Shown here in pieces: positions 25,142 to 34,267 of a stretch of DNA of 64,000 nucleotides. Position numbers and translations under genes: made by a program. The notes below the pieces were generated by a model that saw only the letters and a list, made by a program, of their open reading frames with translations, was not told the DNA's origin and did not search any database. Location: NCBI GenBank assembly GCA_965247425.1, contig OZ252023.1:2852001-2916000 (forward strand). Direction: 5' to 3'. The DNA comes from CAZOZZ01 sp965247425. Lineage in GTDB: Bacteria > Acidobacteriota > Terriglobia > 20CM-2-55-15. Within the stretch, counting starts at the first letter, position 1, and the number at the start of each line of letters is the position of its first letter.

Positions 25142-26779
25142 TCACCATCCCATCGCACAGCCGTCCTTTCTCGGGTCGGAGCCGCCCATAAGCACGCCAC
25201 TATCGGGATCGATCCAGATCCCCTGGTAACCTCCAACTCCGAACCCGGACTGGCCGATCGCATTGATGACGTCATGCCCCTTCCCGGTCAACGCGGACCG
25301 AACGCTTTCATCTATCGCCGATTCCAGCGCCACACCGTCCGCTGAGTGGCAGAAACGGGGCGCCTCCCCGGCCTCCTGCACGTCCATGCCGAAGTCGATC
25401 AAGTTCACCAGGACCTGGGCATGTCCTTGCGGCTGCATATCGCCGCCCATGACTCCGAAAGAGAAGCAGGGTTTACCGGCCTTGAGAACCATGGCAGGAA
25501 TCAGGGTGTGGAACGGACGTTTTCGCGGGGCAACCGAATTCGGGTGATCCGAGTTGAGAGCGAACAGTGAACCACGGTTCTGGAGAAAGATCCCGGTGTC
25601 TCCGGCCACAATCGATGACCCAAATCCCCAGAACAGACTGTTAATGAAAGAAACAGCATTCCGCTCCTGGTCGACGACGCTCAGATAGACCGTATCCCCT
25701 TGCTCGATGACGCCGGGAGGCGTCGATACCGCTCGGCGGGCCGGATCAATCAACCGGCGACGTTGCTTCGCGTAGTCCTTGGACGCGAGACGGGCCATCG
25801 GGACTTCGGCCTGGCTGGGATCGGCGATGTAGGCGTCACGGTCCGCAAACGCCAGCTTCTTGGCCTCTATGAACAGGTGTAAGTACTCGGCTGAATTGTG
25901 TCCGAGGCCCCGCATGTCGAACCCTTCCAGAATGTTCAGAATCTCCAGGGCAACCAGACCCTGTGTGTTTGCGGGCATTTCGAAGACTTCGTAACCCCGA
26001 TAGGTCGTTCGAACCGGTTCCACCCACTCCGCTTCGAATTCAGACAAGTCCTCCGCCTCGATAAAGCCGCCGAGCTCCGTCGAACACGCCACGATCTGCT
26101 CCGCAATCCGGCCATTGTAGAAAGCGTCTCGTCCTTCTTTGGAAATCTCAAGAAAACTCCGAGCCAGTTCGGGCGACCGGAACAACTCGCCGTGTCTTGG
26201 AGCGCGGCCGTCGATCAAGTACGCTCGGGACGTGTTCGGATATTGTGTCAGCCGTTCTCGAGAACTTGACCACTGCCCGGCAATGATCTCGGAAACCGCA
26301 AAGCCACGATCGGCATAGTCGATCGCCGGTTCGAGCAGGCGCGGCATCGGCGTGACACCGTATTTTTCGTGAAGCTTGAACCAGCCCGCCACCGCTCCGG
26401 GAACCGAAACCGAATGAATGCTGTCGCTCGAAATCGATTCGAGGTTGTTCCTCGTGAAGAAGTCCAGCGTCGCACCCGAACCCGACCAACCGCTTCCGTT
26501 CAGACCCACCGTCTTGCCCTCCTTTTGCATGAATACGAGCGCGAACATGTCGCCCCCGATACCCGTGCTCATAGGTTCGACGACGTTCAACACTGCCGCC
26601 GCCGATATCGCCGCGTCCACGGCATTCCCACCGTCTTCGAGAACCCGCAGGGCGGCGGCGGACGCGAGCGGTTGACTCGTCGCCACCATGCCGTTGGTTC
26701 CGAGAACCGGGGAACGTGAGCCATGGGCGTTCGATGCCGGCCGATCGCCATGGAAACGACCTGGAATAGTACTGGACAT
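25142..26779 (-). CDS. Gamma-glutamyltransferase family protein
   Basis: N-terminal nucleophile hydrolase that cleaves gamma-glutamyl bonds such as those of glutathione and self-processes into two subunits. The 545-residue precursor has NGMVATSQPLASAAALRVLE, the substrate region VVEPMSTGIGGDMFALVF and the autocleavage site EQGDTVYLSVVDQ, with the expected nucleophile Thr363. C-terminal GGSDPRKDGCAMGW is typical of the family. No signal peptide is visible at the chosen start, unlike E. coli Ggt, so a cytoplasmic location is possible. The MobA-like gene ends 9 bp upstream of its start. Confidence 0.93.
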   Translation of the reverse strand: MSSTIPGRFHGDRPASNAHGSRSPVLGTNGMVATSQPLASAAALRVLEDGGNAVDAAISAAAVLNVVEPMSTGIGGDMFALVFMQKEGKTVGLNGSGWSGSGATLDFFTRNNLESISSDSIHSVSVPGAVAGWFKLHEKYGVTPMPRLLEPAIDYADRGFAVSEIIAGQWSSSRERLTQYPNTSRAYLIDGRAPRHGELFRSPELARSFLEISKEGRDAFYNGRIAEQIVACSTELGGFIEAEDLSEFEAEWVEPVRTTYRGYEVFEMPANTQGLVALEILNILEGFDMRGLGHNSAEYLHLFIEAKKLAFADRDAYIADPSQAEVPMARLASKDYAKQRRRLIDPARRAVSTPPGVIEQGDTVYLSVVDQERNAVSFINSLFWGFGSSIVAGDTGIFLQNRGSLFALNSDHPNSVAPRKRPFHTLIPAMVLKAGKPCFSFGVMGGDMQPQGHAQVLVNLIDFGMDVQEAGEAPRFCHSADGVALESAIDESVRSALTGKGHDVINAIGQSGFGVGGYQGIWIDPDSGVLMGGSDPRKDGCAMGW

Positions 26780-26788
26780 TCTGTTACC

Positions 26789-27373
26789 TCATTTTGGATT
26801 GGACCGGGCGGCCTTCAATCGCTCGAAATTCTCAGGCGTGTCGATGTCGATCAGGACACCCGGCTGAGACACCCCAACCTCGGTTATCCGCTCCTGGGAT
26901 CTCCGGACGACGACATTGGCCCCGGAGGTAGGAGAAAGCTCCAGAATCTCCCCGAGCACCTCGCGCGAAAACAGCACCGGATGACCTCTCCTGCCTTCAT
27001 GCACGGGAAGAACAATTCTCCCGGGTGAAAATTTCGAGATCAACAGATCGACGGTTTGCGGATCCACGACAGGATGATCAACCAGGAAGATCACCGCTCC
27101 ATCGACCTCGGGCGCGAGAGCGCGTATTCCCGCTTGAAAGGAGGTGGTCATGCCCTTCTCGTAGTCCTCGTTGAACACACTCACACCCAGGCTGACGCTT
27201 GATTCGATCGCCTCGCGGTCGTGCCCCAGAACCACTATCGTACTCTCTATAGACGACTCGCGGATGGTGTCGAGGATCTGCTCCAGGAACGTCCGGCCAT
27301 GATAAGTAAGAAGGGCCTTAGGCTGACCCATCCGCTCGGATTTCCCGGCTGCAAGAACGATGGCGGCAATCAA
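26789..27373 (-). CDS. MobA/MocA-like nucleotidyltransferase
   Basis: NTP-transferase of 194 residues resembling the cytidylyl/guanylyltransferases that complete molybdenum cofactor, or related sugar and xanthine-pathway enzymes. The N-terminal motif IAAIVLAAGKSERMGQPKAL is the nucleotide loop. IFLVDHPVVDPQTVD is the metal-binding motif, and RGHPVLFSREVLGEI follows. It overlaps DUF4159 by 4 bp and precedes ggt by 9 bp, so it belongs to a minus-strand operon of four genes. The substrate is not defined by sequence alone. Confidence 0.85.
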   Translation of the reverse strand: MIAAIVLAAGKSERMGQPKALLTYHGRTFLEQILDTIRESSIESTIVVLGHDREAIESSVSLGVSVFNEDYEKGMTTSFQAGIRALAPEVDGAVIFLVDHPVVDPQTVDLLISKFSPGRIVLPVHEGRRGHPVLFSREVLGEILELSPTSGANVVVRRSQERITEVGVSQPGVLIDIDTPENFERLKAARSNPK

Positions 27374-28158
27374 TGTGTGAGTGCGTAGACGATGAAGTTG
27401 ATGGCCAGCCTGTAAGCATAGCCGGAGAAATAGTTCGGATACAGGGGCTCGTCGGCATGCTCGTAGGCATCGCCCAGGTCGGTGTTGTGGTTGATCACAA
27501 CCATCAGGCGGCCATTCTCGTCCCAGATACCCTTACAGAAGGCTGCGAAACCATCCTGCTCGATGGTCATCCCGGTGTAGACATAGTTCAGGCTCGGGAC
27601 CTGGATAATTTCTTCGATGTCATAAAAACAGTGGAAGATCGGGTGAGCCATGGGTATGTCCCGGATCTCGGCGCCAGGAAGAATCTTTTGAATCTGGCTC
27701 TCGAAGTTCGCCCATTCAAAACTTCCCCAGAAGTCATCCAGAACCCAGAACCCTCCCCTTTCCAGGTACTCCCGCATGATGGCCGCATCGGCCTGGGTCA
27801 GAAGCATCTGCCCCGGTTCGCTGGTGTAGAGAAAAGGGTACTCGAACAGGTCTGGATCATTAAGGGGAACCGCTCGCTCATGGTCGGCTATGTTGAGGTT
27901 GGACAACCGTTGAATGCCCATGATCAACTGACGGTCCGATTTCGGATAGTCGGTGTACCAGTTCTTGATGTAGGTTCGAATCCGGCCGTTGTAGATCAAG
28001 CGCGTGAAAACGAACTGATTGGTTCGGTCCGTTTCCTGTTCGATGAACTTCACGTCGTCGTACTGGCCCAGCCAGCCCATACCCTGCTGGGCGAACAGGC
28101 CCGCGGCCGTCAGAAGACACGCCCCGACGGCGACGACCCACAGAGCGCGCCTCACCAC
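27370..28158 (-). CDS. DUF4159 domain protein, exported
   Basis: Exported 262-residue protein with signal peptide MVRRALWVVAVGACLLTAAG followed by LFAQQ. The DUF4159 domain starts at FVFTRLIYNGRI and includes DYPKSDRQLIMGIQRLSNL, a GGFWVLDDFWGSFEW block and NHNTDLGDAYEHAD. The fold resembles glutamine-amidotransferase-like proteins, but catalytic residues are not evident. It overlaps the small cysteine-containing membrane protein upstream and the MobA-like gene downstream, showing tight coupling. Biological role unknown. Confidence 0.85.
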   Translation of the reverse strand: MVRRALWVVAVGACLLTAAGLFAQQGMGWLGQYDDVKFIEQETDRTNQFVFTRLIYNGRIRTYIKNWYTDYPKSDRQLIMGIQRLSNLNIADHERAVPLNDPDLFEYPFLYTSEPGQMLLTQADAAIMREYLERGGFWVLDDFWGSFEWANFESQIQKILPGAEIRDIPMAHPIFHCFYDIEEIIQVPSLNYVYTGMTIEQDGFAAFCKGIWDENGRLMVVINHNTDLGDAYEHADEPLYPNYFSGYAYRLAINFIVYALTH

Positions 28159-28412
28159 CCCTCCTCGGTCAAGGTCCCGGGGCCAAGGTACAGGGCTTTT
28201 GCGGTGTAGTAAAACGGAATAAGGAACAGGATCAACAGGATCAAGGCCACCAACCGCAGGGCCAGCTTCCTCAGGGGATGTTCGGTCAGCCGCTCGTAAA
28301 CCAGTTCCGACACGTGGTCTTCACAGAAGTCGCTCCCGTCGAGCGCTTCGGACTGGCACTGCCACCCGGACAAATACATATGGACGCAACGATGCATGTA
28401 TCTGGCTATCAT
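28152..28412 (-). CDS. Small membrane protein with N-terminal Cys/His cluster
   Basis: The 86-residue protein has an N-terminal region with three cysteines and several histidines (Cys9, Cys19, Cys30, then EDH), possibly metal binding. A hydrophobic helix LALRLVALILLILFLIPFYY follows near the C-terminus. Its stop overlaps the start of the DUF4159 gene by 7 bp, and the genes downstream are coupled too, so it probably opens this four-gene operon. No family recognised. Confidence 0.65.
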   Translation of the reverse strand: MIARYMHRCVHMYLSGWQCQSEALDGSDFCEDHVSELVYERLTEHPLRKLALRLVALILLILFLIPFYYTAKALYLGPGTLTEEGW

Positions 28413-28439
28413 AAATAGAAGAAGACGTAATCTTCAACG

Positions 28440-28889
28440 ATGAAAAGTCGAATCAGACCATTCGCACAGACCGATTTCCCGATCCTTCTGGCGATCGACC
28501 AGGGTTGCTTCGCCCCCGAAATCGCCTACGGCGAATGGGAACTGGCGCACTTCCTGTCGAGTCCAGGATCAAGGACACTCGTCGCCGAAGCAGACGACAA
28601 CATTGCCGGATTCATTCTCGTCGAAGTGCGCAGCAAGAACTCCACAGCGACCCTCGTCACCCTGGATGTCCTCGAACCCTTCCGCAAACAGCGCATCGGC
28701 TCCCTGCTCCTTGAAGCCGCCGAACAGATATTACGCTCCGAGAGAATCAAGAAACATTCCCTCCAGGTAGACACCGGGAACATCGCCGCCATCCACTTCT
28801 ACGAACATCACGGCTTTCAAGCAGTCGACACCCTTCCCAACTATTATGGCAACGGAGCCGACGCCTACGTGATGGTCAAGAATTTGTAG
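28440..28889 (+). CDS. GNAT-family N-acetyltransferase
   Basis: Acetyl-CoA-dependent acetyltransferase of 149 residues. It has the GNAT core: beta4 region TLVTLDVLEPFRKQRIGSLL carrying the Q/RxxGxG/A-like pyrophosphate loop, then LQVDTGNIAAIHFYEHHGFQ and YYGNGADAYVMVKNL. This resembles RimI-type protein N-terminal acetyltransferases, but the substrate is undefined. It is divergent from the small membrane-protein operon with only 27 bp between starts, so promoters overlap the coding ends. Confidence 0.85.
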   Translation: MKSRIRPFAQTDFPILLAIDQGCFAPEIAYGEWELAHFLSSPGSRTLVAEADDNIAGFILVEVRSKNSTATLVTLDVLEPFRKQRIGSLLLEAAEQILRSERIKKHSLQVDTGNIAAIHFYEHHGFQAVDTLPNYYGNGADAYVMVKNL

Positions 28890-28907
28890 GGAGGGGACCA
28901 GAGTCAA

Positions 28908-28978
28908 TACGCAGATTGCGCGGATTACGAAGATTCTGGAATAACATCTTCTCTGCGCCTCTGCGGTAAAAAACTCCG
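28908..28978. repeat. CGCAGAG-family repeat
   Basis: ACGCAGATTGCGCGGATTAC on the left faces CTCTGCGCCTCTGCGGTAAA on the right, directly after the GNAT gene. It separates that gene from the HIT-domain relic. Confidence 0.65.
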
Positions 28979-28984
28979 CGTCCC

Positions 28985-29350
28985 CCCCCGGGTTTCCCCC
29001 CGTGAACGGTCATGAAGTTCGTGTCGCCGTGACAGCGGGGCACGACGTGAAGATGAAGGGGGTCTGGGATGCCAGCTCCGGCAGATTGGCCGAGGTTGAA
29101 TCCCGATGTTGTAGCCTTCGGGTGTGTAGATTTCATCCAGACCCGCCACGGATTCGCGGGCGAGCGACATCACCTCGGACAATTGCTCGGGACCGGCCTG
29201 GGACAGGTCACCGGTATGAGCCTGAGAGCCACCATGAGACGCCCCGACGTGTAGGGCTACGTTCATGATGCCGAAATTGTGGCGGTCCCGTTGAATGATC
29301 ACTTGTTCCGGCGTCCAGGTCGGAGATCTCGCCGACACGGAACACGCACT
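28985..29350 (-). pseudogene. HIT-family hydrolase (Ap4A-type) pseudogene with several frameshifts
   Basis: Reading the minus strand in three frames recovers a nearly complete HIT protein. The pieces are ECVFRVGEISDLDAGT, then RDRHNFGIMN, then PYTSGRLMVALR in another frame, then HTGDLSQAGPEQLSEVMSLA and LDEIYTPEGYNIG, and finally FNLGQSAGAGIPDPLHLHVV followed by PRCHGDTNFM. At least three frame changes are needed. The catalytic HxHxH motif has lost its first histidine (DPLHLHVV instead of DHLHLHVV). It is therefore a decayed copy, not a gene. It fills the 523-bp gap between the GNAT and HU/IHF genes together with a CGCAGAG-type repeat. Confidence 0.85.
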
Positions 29351-29412
29351 CATCAGACCCCGTGGCGGATGAAACATCGCTGTACCGCCACGGACTCCAC
29401 AGAAAATCCGCT

Positions 29413-29730
29413 CTACCCCATCGGCGGCGGGACAGGCTCGCCGAGAAGGGCAGGCTTCTGATTAATCAGATCCTTGAGTTCCTTGCTCGGCTTGAAATAG
29501 GGAACTCGTTTGGCTGGCACTTCAACTTTCTCTCCCGTTTTGGGATTGCGTCCCACACGAGCGTTCCGCTGACGCACTCTAAAACTGCCGAACCCTCGCA
29601 CTTCAAGCTTGTCCCCGGCTTTGAGAGCTTTGATGACACTCTCAAACAGGGTGTCCACGATGACTTCGGAATCTTTTCGTGTCAGCTGAGTCACCCGGGC
29701 TACCTCTTCAACCAGGTCTGCCTTGGTCAT
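29413..29730 (-). CDS. HU/IHF-family DNA-binding protein
   Basis: Nucleoid-associated DNA-bending protein of 105 residues, closest to IHF-beta/HU. It shows MTKADLVEEVARVTQLTRKD, the GDKLEVRGFGSFRVRQRNAR saddle region and the flexible DNA-binding arm RVGRNPKTGEKVEVPAKRVP with its intercalating proline (NPKTG). A short C-terminal tail beyond KDLINQKPA is specific to this protein. Next upstream on the strand is sppA and then rpsA; the rpsA-sppA-ihf arrangement is common and suggests co-expression with translation genes. Confidence 0.95.
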   Translation of the reverse strand: MTKADLVEEVARVTQLTRKDSEVIVDTLFESVIKALKAGDKLEVRGFGSFRVRQRNARVGRNPKTGEKVEVPAKRVPYFKPSKELKDLINQKPALLGEPVPPPMG

Positions 29731-29795
29731 TACCCTTTAGCTCCTTACCCTTTGTCTGCCAGCAGCGGCCGTGTTTGAGCGCCACCGAGCGTCTG

Positions 29796-30695
29796 TCATT
29801 TCCACAGATACTGAAACCGTATCTGTGATCCCAACGTCCGACCGCTCAAGGGGAGCACCCGCGAAATGTCGCTGGTGAGAACATCAAGCAGAGTCACACG
29901 TTCCCGCCTGAGTTGGATCAGCCGAGGTTTTCCTGACACGCCTGCCAGCCGGGCGGTCAGATCGAGGGCGTCCTGAAAGTTGCCGACCTCATCGATCATG
30001 TCCCGTTTCGCAGCCTCTCTTCCGGTGAACACACGACCGTCCGCAAACTCCCGAACTTCCTCTATGTCAAGGTTTCGCCCCGAAGCAACGGCTTCGACAA
30101 ACTGGACGTACATGTCGTCGATCAGGCCCTGAAAGTACTCCTGCTCCCGATCGGTCAGGTCCCGGGTCGGCGTGCCGGTATCTTTGAACTCCCCACTCTT
30201 GAACACGATGCTGCTCAGTTTGGCCCACTCAAGCAACTGCCCGTAGTTCATCCATTCTGCGATCACGCCGATGCTGCCAACCACCGTGCCCGGGTTCGCA
30301 ACTATCCGGTCCGCGCCGCACGCAACGTAATAAGCGCCGGAAGCTCCGACCGAAGACAGGTAGGCCACGACGACCTTGCCCTTTTCTTCACGGAGTCGCT
30401 TGATTTCGGCATACAGTTCCTGGGAAACGGCAACATCACCGCCCGGCGAATTGATGTTCAACAGGATTCCTCTAACAGAATCGGAATCCTCGTATCGCTT
30501 CAACTGCTCCAGAAGGAAACGGGAGTCGAGCAGCGTTCCTTCGACGTCGACGACCTGAATTCGATCTGAAAAGCCAAAGTCTCCCCCGCCATCCGCATCA
30601 CCCAGACCGAGAACCAGAGCGACCACTGTCACCGAAAAAAGCACAAAGGCTCCTCCACCCAGGAGGAGCCATATGAGCATCCGGTTGCGCATCAC
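29796..30695 (-). CDS. sppA: Signal peptide peptidase SppA, short form
   Basis: Membrane-bound serine protease (S49) that degrades cleaved signal peptides. The 299-residue protein has an N-terminal transmembrane segment (MLIWLLLGGGAFVLFSVTVV) and one protease domain. It carries NINSPGGDVAVSQELYAEI, the nucleophile region SSVGASGAYYVACGADRIVA and the general-base lysine region FKSGEFKDTGTPTRDLT. This is the single-domain form, about half of E. coli SppA. It lies 64 bp downstream of rpsA. Confidence 0.93.
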   Translation of the reverse strand: MMRNRMLIWLLLGGGAFVLFSVTVVALVLGLGDADGGGDFGFSDRIQVVDVEGTLLDSRFLLEQLKRYEDSDSVRGILLNINSPGGDVAVSQELYAEIKRLREEKGKVVVAYLSSVGASGAYYVACGADRIVANPGTVVGSIGVIAEWMNYGQLLEWAKLSSIVFKSGEFKDTGTPTRDLTDREQEYFQGLIDDMYVQFVEAVASGRNLDIEEVREFADGRVFTGREAAKRDMIDEVGNFQDALDLTARLAGVSGKPRLIQLRRERVTLLDVLTSDISRVLPLSGRTLGSQIRFQYLWK

Positions 30696-30759
30696 GTTTG
30701 AACTTCAGGTTGCCCGAGAACTCTTGTTCAGACAGTGAGTTACCGAGCCTCCCTACTCC

Positions 30760-32517
30760 TTAATTGTTATTCGCATCCTTCGTATGGAACAGATCGGCAA
30801 GAGTCGCACTCCCATCTCCTCCGGTACGATAATGGTCTATTTCCTGCCGCTCGACGTCGTCCGACAACGCCTTCCAGCTCAGGCCGATCTTGCGCTCTCC
30901 AGGACTCAACTTGATAATCCGGAGTTCAATCTCCGCCTCGACTTTGAACCGCTCCTCAGGATTGTCCCGGTCCGCTTCGTCTACTTCCGAAATGTGGCAC
31001 AGGCCTTCTATCCCTTCGTCAAGTTCGACGAAGATACCGAACGGCGCGTGGCGCACCACCCGCCCCTTCACGTTGTCCCCTACCTGGTGGGAGTCGAAGA
31101 ACTGTTCCCACATATCTGGCTGCAGTTGCCGGATCCCGAGGGAAAGCCGATGGTTGTCGACATCGATGTTGAGGATCACGGCATCGACCTGCTCACCTTT
31201 CTTGAGTACCTCCGACGGGTGCTTGATCCTTCGCTGGGAAATGTCGGACACATGAACGAGGCCATCGATGCCCTCTTCCACTTCGACGAAAGCGCCAAAA
31301 TCGGTAAGGTTTCGAACGCGTCCGCTGATCACCGAGCCGATCACATACCTTTCGCCCAACGTGCTCCAGGGGTCCGGTTCGATCTGCTTGAGTCCCAGCG
31401 AAATCCTGCGACTTCCGCCATCGAGATCGAGGACAGCCGCCTCGACATCCTGTCCTACTTCAAGGACTTTGGAGGGATGCTTGACTCGCTTACTCCACGA
31501 CATCTCCGACACGTGAATCAAGCCTTCGACGCCTGTCTCCAACTCAACGAATGCCCCATAGTCAGTAATGTTGACGACCTTCCCCTGCACTCGCGACCCG
31601 ATGGTATAGCGTTCCGCAACGAGGGACCACGGATCGGGCGTCAACTGCTTGTAACCGAGCGAAACCCGTTCTTTCTCTCGGTCGAACTTCAGGACCTTCA
31701 CCGTAATCTCGTCGCCGACACTGAACAGTTCGGAAGGATGATTCACGCGCCCCCAGGAAAGGTCGGTCACGTGGAGCAACCCGTCCAGGCCACCCAAGTC
31801 TACGAACACTCCGTAGTCGGTAAGGTTCTTGACAATCCCGGTGATAACCGAGTCATCCTTCAGTGTTTCCAGGGTGTCGGATTTCTTGCGGGTCAATTCC
31901 TGTTCGAGGACGAGCTTTCTGGAAAGGACAATGTTTCCGCGTTTCCTGTTCAACTTGATGACGCGACACTCGATCTCCTGCCCACGCAGCGAGTCCAGAT
32001 TCTTGACCGGACGGACGTCAATCTGCGAACCGGGCAGGAAGGCCCGGACACCGATGTCTACTGAAAGCCCGCCTTTGATTCGCTCGATCACACGGCCCTT
32101 GATCACCGCATCATCGTTGTAGGCTTGTTCGACATCCTCCCAGACTTTTACCTTCTCGGCCTTCTCTTTTGAAAGAACAACGTGTCCCTCGCGATCCTCG
32201 GTCTTTTCGATGAAAACATCGATCTCGTCGCCGATGGCGACGCCCGGACCATCATCGTCGGCGCGGAATTGGTTCAGGGGTATGACTCCCTCGGACTTAT
32301 AGCCAATGTCGACGATCGCGTCGGTCGAGGTGATCTTCAGGACCATTCCTTTCAACACCTCGCCTTCAGCGAACTTTCGAATTCCACCGTACTGGTCTAA
32401 AAGTTTTTCGTAACTTACTTCCTCCTCTTCTACTTCCTCGGTAGAAGTGGGCGATTGGCCGGGCACCTCGTTCTCATCCGAAGGTGTATCAGCCAATTCT
32501 TCGGGTTTGTTAACCAT
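30760..32517 (-). CDS. rpsA: 30S ribosomal protein S1
   Basis: RNA-binding ribosomal protein needed to initiate on structured mRNAs. The 585-residue product contains six S1 OB-fold repeats. The first two are the ribosome-anchoring, more divergent ones (GEVLKGMVLKITSTDAIVDI; KGRVIERIKGGLSVDIGVRA). Four canonical copies follow, for example VKNLTDYGVFVDLGGLDGLL and VVNITDYGAFVELETGVEGL. An acidic N-terminal extension (EVPGQSPTSTEEVEEEEVSY) precedes repeat one. It is the first gene of an rpsA-sppA-HU/IHF run. The 349-bp divergent gap to rpmE must carry its promoter and leader. Confidence 0.96.
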   Translation of the reverse strand: MVNKPEELADTPSDENEVPGQSPTSTEEVEEEEVSYEKLLDQYGGIRKFAEGEVLKGMVLKITSTDAIVDIGYKSEGVIPLNQFRADDDGPGVAIGDEIDVFIEKTEDREGHVVLSKEKAEKVKVWEDVEQAYNDDAVIKGRVIERIKGGLSVDIGVRAFLPGSQIDVRPVKNLDSLRGQEIECRVIKLNRKRGNIVLSRKLVLEQELTRKKSDTLETLKDDSVITGIVKNLTDYGVFVDLGGLDGLLHVTDLSWGRVNHPSELFSVGDEITVKVLKFDREKERVSLGYKQLTPDPWSLVAERYTIGSRVQGKVVNITDYGAFVELETGVEGLIHVSEMSWSKRVKHPSKVLEVGQDVEAAVLDLDGGSRRISLGLKQIEPDPWSTLGERYVIGSVISGRVRNLTDFGAFVEVEEGIDGLVHVSDISQRRIKHPSEVLKKGEQVDAVILNIDVDNHRLSLGIRQLQPDMWEQFFDSHQVGDNVKGRVVRHAPFGIFVELDEGIEGLCHISEVDEADRDNPEERFKVEAEIELRIIKLSPGERKIGLSWKALSDDVERQEIDHYRTGGDGSATLADLFHTKDANNN

Positions 32518-32866
32518 TTGACTCTTCTTCCTCCTGCAGTGATTACAAACTCGTTACGTTACAGGATTTTACGACCCATTGCAACCTTGACTGCGCCCCC
32601 GGATCTGTGCTCAGTTGCCTGATAGCCGGGGATTTATCCCATTCGAGACATGCGCGCCGAGGAGGTGGCCGGGCCCGAACTCGGATTAGCCAGGTGTCGC
32701 GGCCTGCCGGCGGAACTCGACCCGTAAATGTATGGCAAAGCGAGGCTCGACACGAACTGGGGGCTTGTTACGATCGTATAGGGTGCCTATAATGAGTACT
32801 CCAGTGCCGCGGCGGACGGGCCATTGGACCGCAAACACTCCCGATCAGGCACTTGCCGGAGGTTTA
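32518..32866. other. Divergent intergenic region between rpsA and rpmE
   Basis: The 349-bp gap has no protein-coding candidate. It holds the rpsA promoter/leader on the minus side, which I cannot locate. On the plus side it holds the rpmE promoter (32765-32793) and a leader of about 70 nt. The stretch 32630-32760 is GC-rich with several short self-complementary segments, but I recognise no known RNA. Confidence 0.5.
32765..32793 (+). promoter_or_regulatory. Sigma70-type promoter of rpmE-prfA-prmC
   Basis: TTGTTA at 32765-32770 and a perfect TATAAT at 32788-32793 are spaced by 17 nt. The start of transcription is expected near 32800, giving a leader of about 65 nt before rpmE. Confidence 0.8.
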
Positions 32867-33073
32867 ATGAAAGAGGGTATCCATCCGAAATACGTGGACG
32901 CAGTCGTCACCTGCGCATGCGGTGAGAGCTTCCAGACCCGATCTACAAAGCCGGCAATCCACCTCGAGATCTGCTCGAAGTGCCACCCATTCTTCACCGG
33001 TAAACAAAAACTCATCGACACGGCCGGCCGCATCGAACGATTCCGGCGCAAGTACGCAAAAAGCGAAAAGTAA
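32867..33073 (+). CDS. rpmE: 50S ribosomal protein L31 (zinc-binding type)
   Basis: Small ribosomal protein of 68 residues starting MKEGIHPKYVDAVVTCACGE. Zinc ligands Cys16, Cys18, Cys36 and Cys39 are all present (TCACG and ICSKCHPFFTGKQ), so this is the C+ form rather than the zinc-independent paralogue. The frame is open further upstream, but GGAGG four nt before the ATG at 32867 and family length fix the start. First gene of rpmE-prfA-prmC, a common bacterial order. Confidence 0.97.
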   Translation: MKEGIHPKYVDAVVTCACGESFQTRSTKPAIHLEICSKCHPFFTGKQKLIDTAGRIERFRRKYAKSEK

Positions 33074-33175
33074 CGGAGTCCCTATGATTCTTCGAAGCCT
33101 GGAGTGTATCTCCATCTCCGCCGTATACAGGGCTTTAGGCTCCAGCGAGGACGACTTTCGCGTCCAGGTGAGATC

Positions 33176-34267
33176 ATGAGCGACGAACTGCTTGTAGAAA
33201 AACTGGAGGCTCTTGAACTCCAGTACGCCGAGTTAAATGAGCAACTCGGCGATCCGGAGGTCGTAGCCGATCCTCGCCGCTACCGGAAGACCGCCAAGGC
33301 ACATAGCGACCTCGGGGAAATCGTCGCCAGGTTCGACGAATACAGGGCCCTCGATCAGGGAATCCGGGACACGCGCTCGATGCTTCATGAGTCGGGCGAT
33401 GACCCGGAGATGAAAGCGATGGCCGAAGAGGAACTCCGAACGCTCGAGACACGAAGGGAGGACTGCCGCGAGAACCTGAAGCTGCTCCTTCTTCCCAAGG
33501 ATCCCAACGACGAGCGCAACGTCATCATCGAAATCCGCGCCGGAACCGGCGGCGACGAAGCGACACTGTTTACATCGGACATTTTTCGCATGTATTCGCG
33601 GTATGCGGAAAACCGGGGTTGGCGGGCCGAGATCATGTCTTCGAACCCGACCGGAGTCGGTGGCTTCAAGGAAATCATCGTGTTGATCGAGGGCAAGGGA
33701 GTCTACAGCCGAATGAAGTACGAGAGCGGCGTGCACCGTGTCCAGAGGGTGCCCGCTACGGAGTCGAGCGGCCGGATCCACACATCGGCCGTAACGGTGG
33801 CGGTCCTGCCCGAAGCCGATGAAGTCGAAGTAGCCATCCACGAGAAGGATCTCCGGATCGACACGTTCTGTTCTTCCGGGCCCGGAGGGCAAAGCGTCAA
33901 CACCACATATTCCGCCGTTCGCATCACCCATATTCCCACCGGCCTTGTCGTATCGTGCCAGGACGAAAAATCGCAGATAAAGAATCGGGCCCAGGCGCTA
34001 CGCGTCCTGCGCTCCCGCCTCTATGAGATCGAACTGGATAAGCAGCAGCAGGCGGTCGCCGACGAGCGTCGGTCGATGGTTGGCAGTGGCGACCGAAGCG
34101 GAAAAATGCGCACCTATAACTACCCTCAGAACCGAGTCACGGACCACCGAATCGGGCTGACACTTCACCGTCTGGAAGCCGTCACAGGCGGAGACCTCGA
34201 CGAACTCATCGACGCGTTGTTCACCCACTTCCAGACCGAACGGTTGAAGAAAGAACTCGTGGCGTGA
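33176..34267 (+). CDS. prfA: Peptide chain release factor 1
   Basis: Recognises UAA and UAG and triggers peptide release. The 363-residue protein has the GGQ catalytic loop (SSGPGGQSVNTTYSAVRI, Gly237-Gln239) and the PAT recognition tripeptide in RVPATESSGRIHTSAV, which separates RF1 from RF2. The start at 33176 (MSDELLVEKLEALELQYAEL) matches family length; the frame extends to 33104 without RF character. The GTGA overlap with prmC, which methylates the GGQ glutamine of this protein, indicates translational coupling of enzyme and substrate. Confidence 0.97.
   Translation: MSDELLVEKLEALELQYAELNEQLGDPEVVADPRRYRKTAKAHSDLGEIVARFDEYRALDQGIRDTRSMLHESGDDPEMKAMAEEELRTLETRREDCRENLKLLLLPKDPNDERNVIIEIRAGTGGDEATLFTSDIFRMYSRYAENRGWRAEIMSSNPTGVGGFKEIIVLIEGKGVYSRMKYESGVHRVQRVPATESSGRIHTSAVTVAVLPEADEVEVAIHEKDLRIDTFCSSGPGGQSVNTTYSAVRITHIPTGLVVSCQDEKSQIKNRAQALRVLRSRLYEIELDKQQQAVADERRSMVGSGDRSGKMRTYNYPQNRVTDHRIGLTLHRLEAVTGGDLDELIDALFTHFQTERLKKELVA

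Noticed and set aside
29002..29268. 88-codon plus-strand frame
   Set aside because: It is the complement of the HIT-hydrolase pseudogene, which explains its openness.
32607..32792. 61-codon frame upstream of rpmE
   Set aside because: It runs through the rpmE promoter with no ribosome-binding site or family resemblance.
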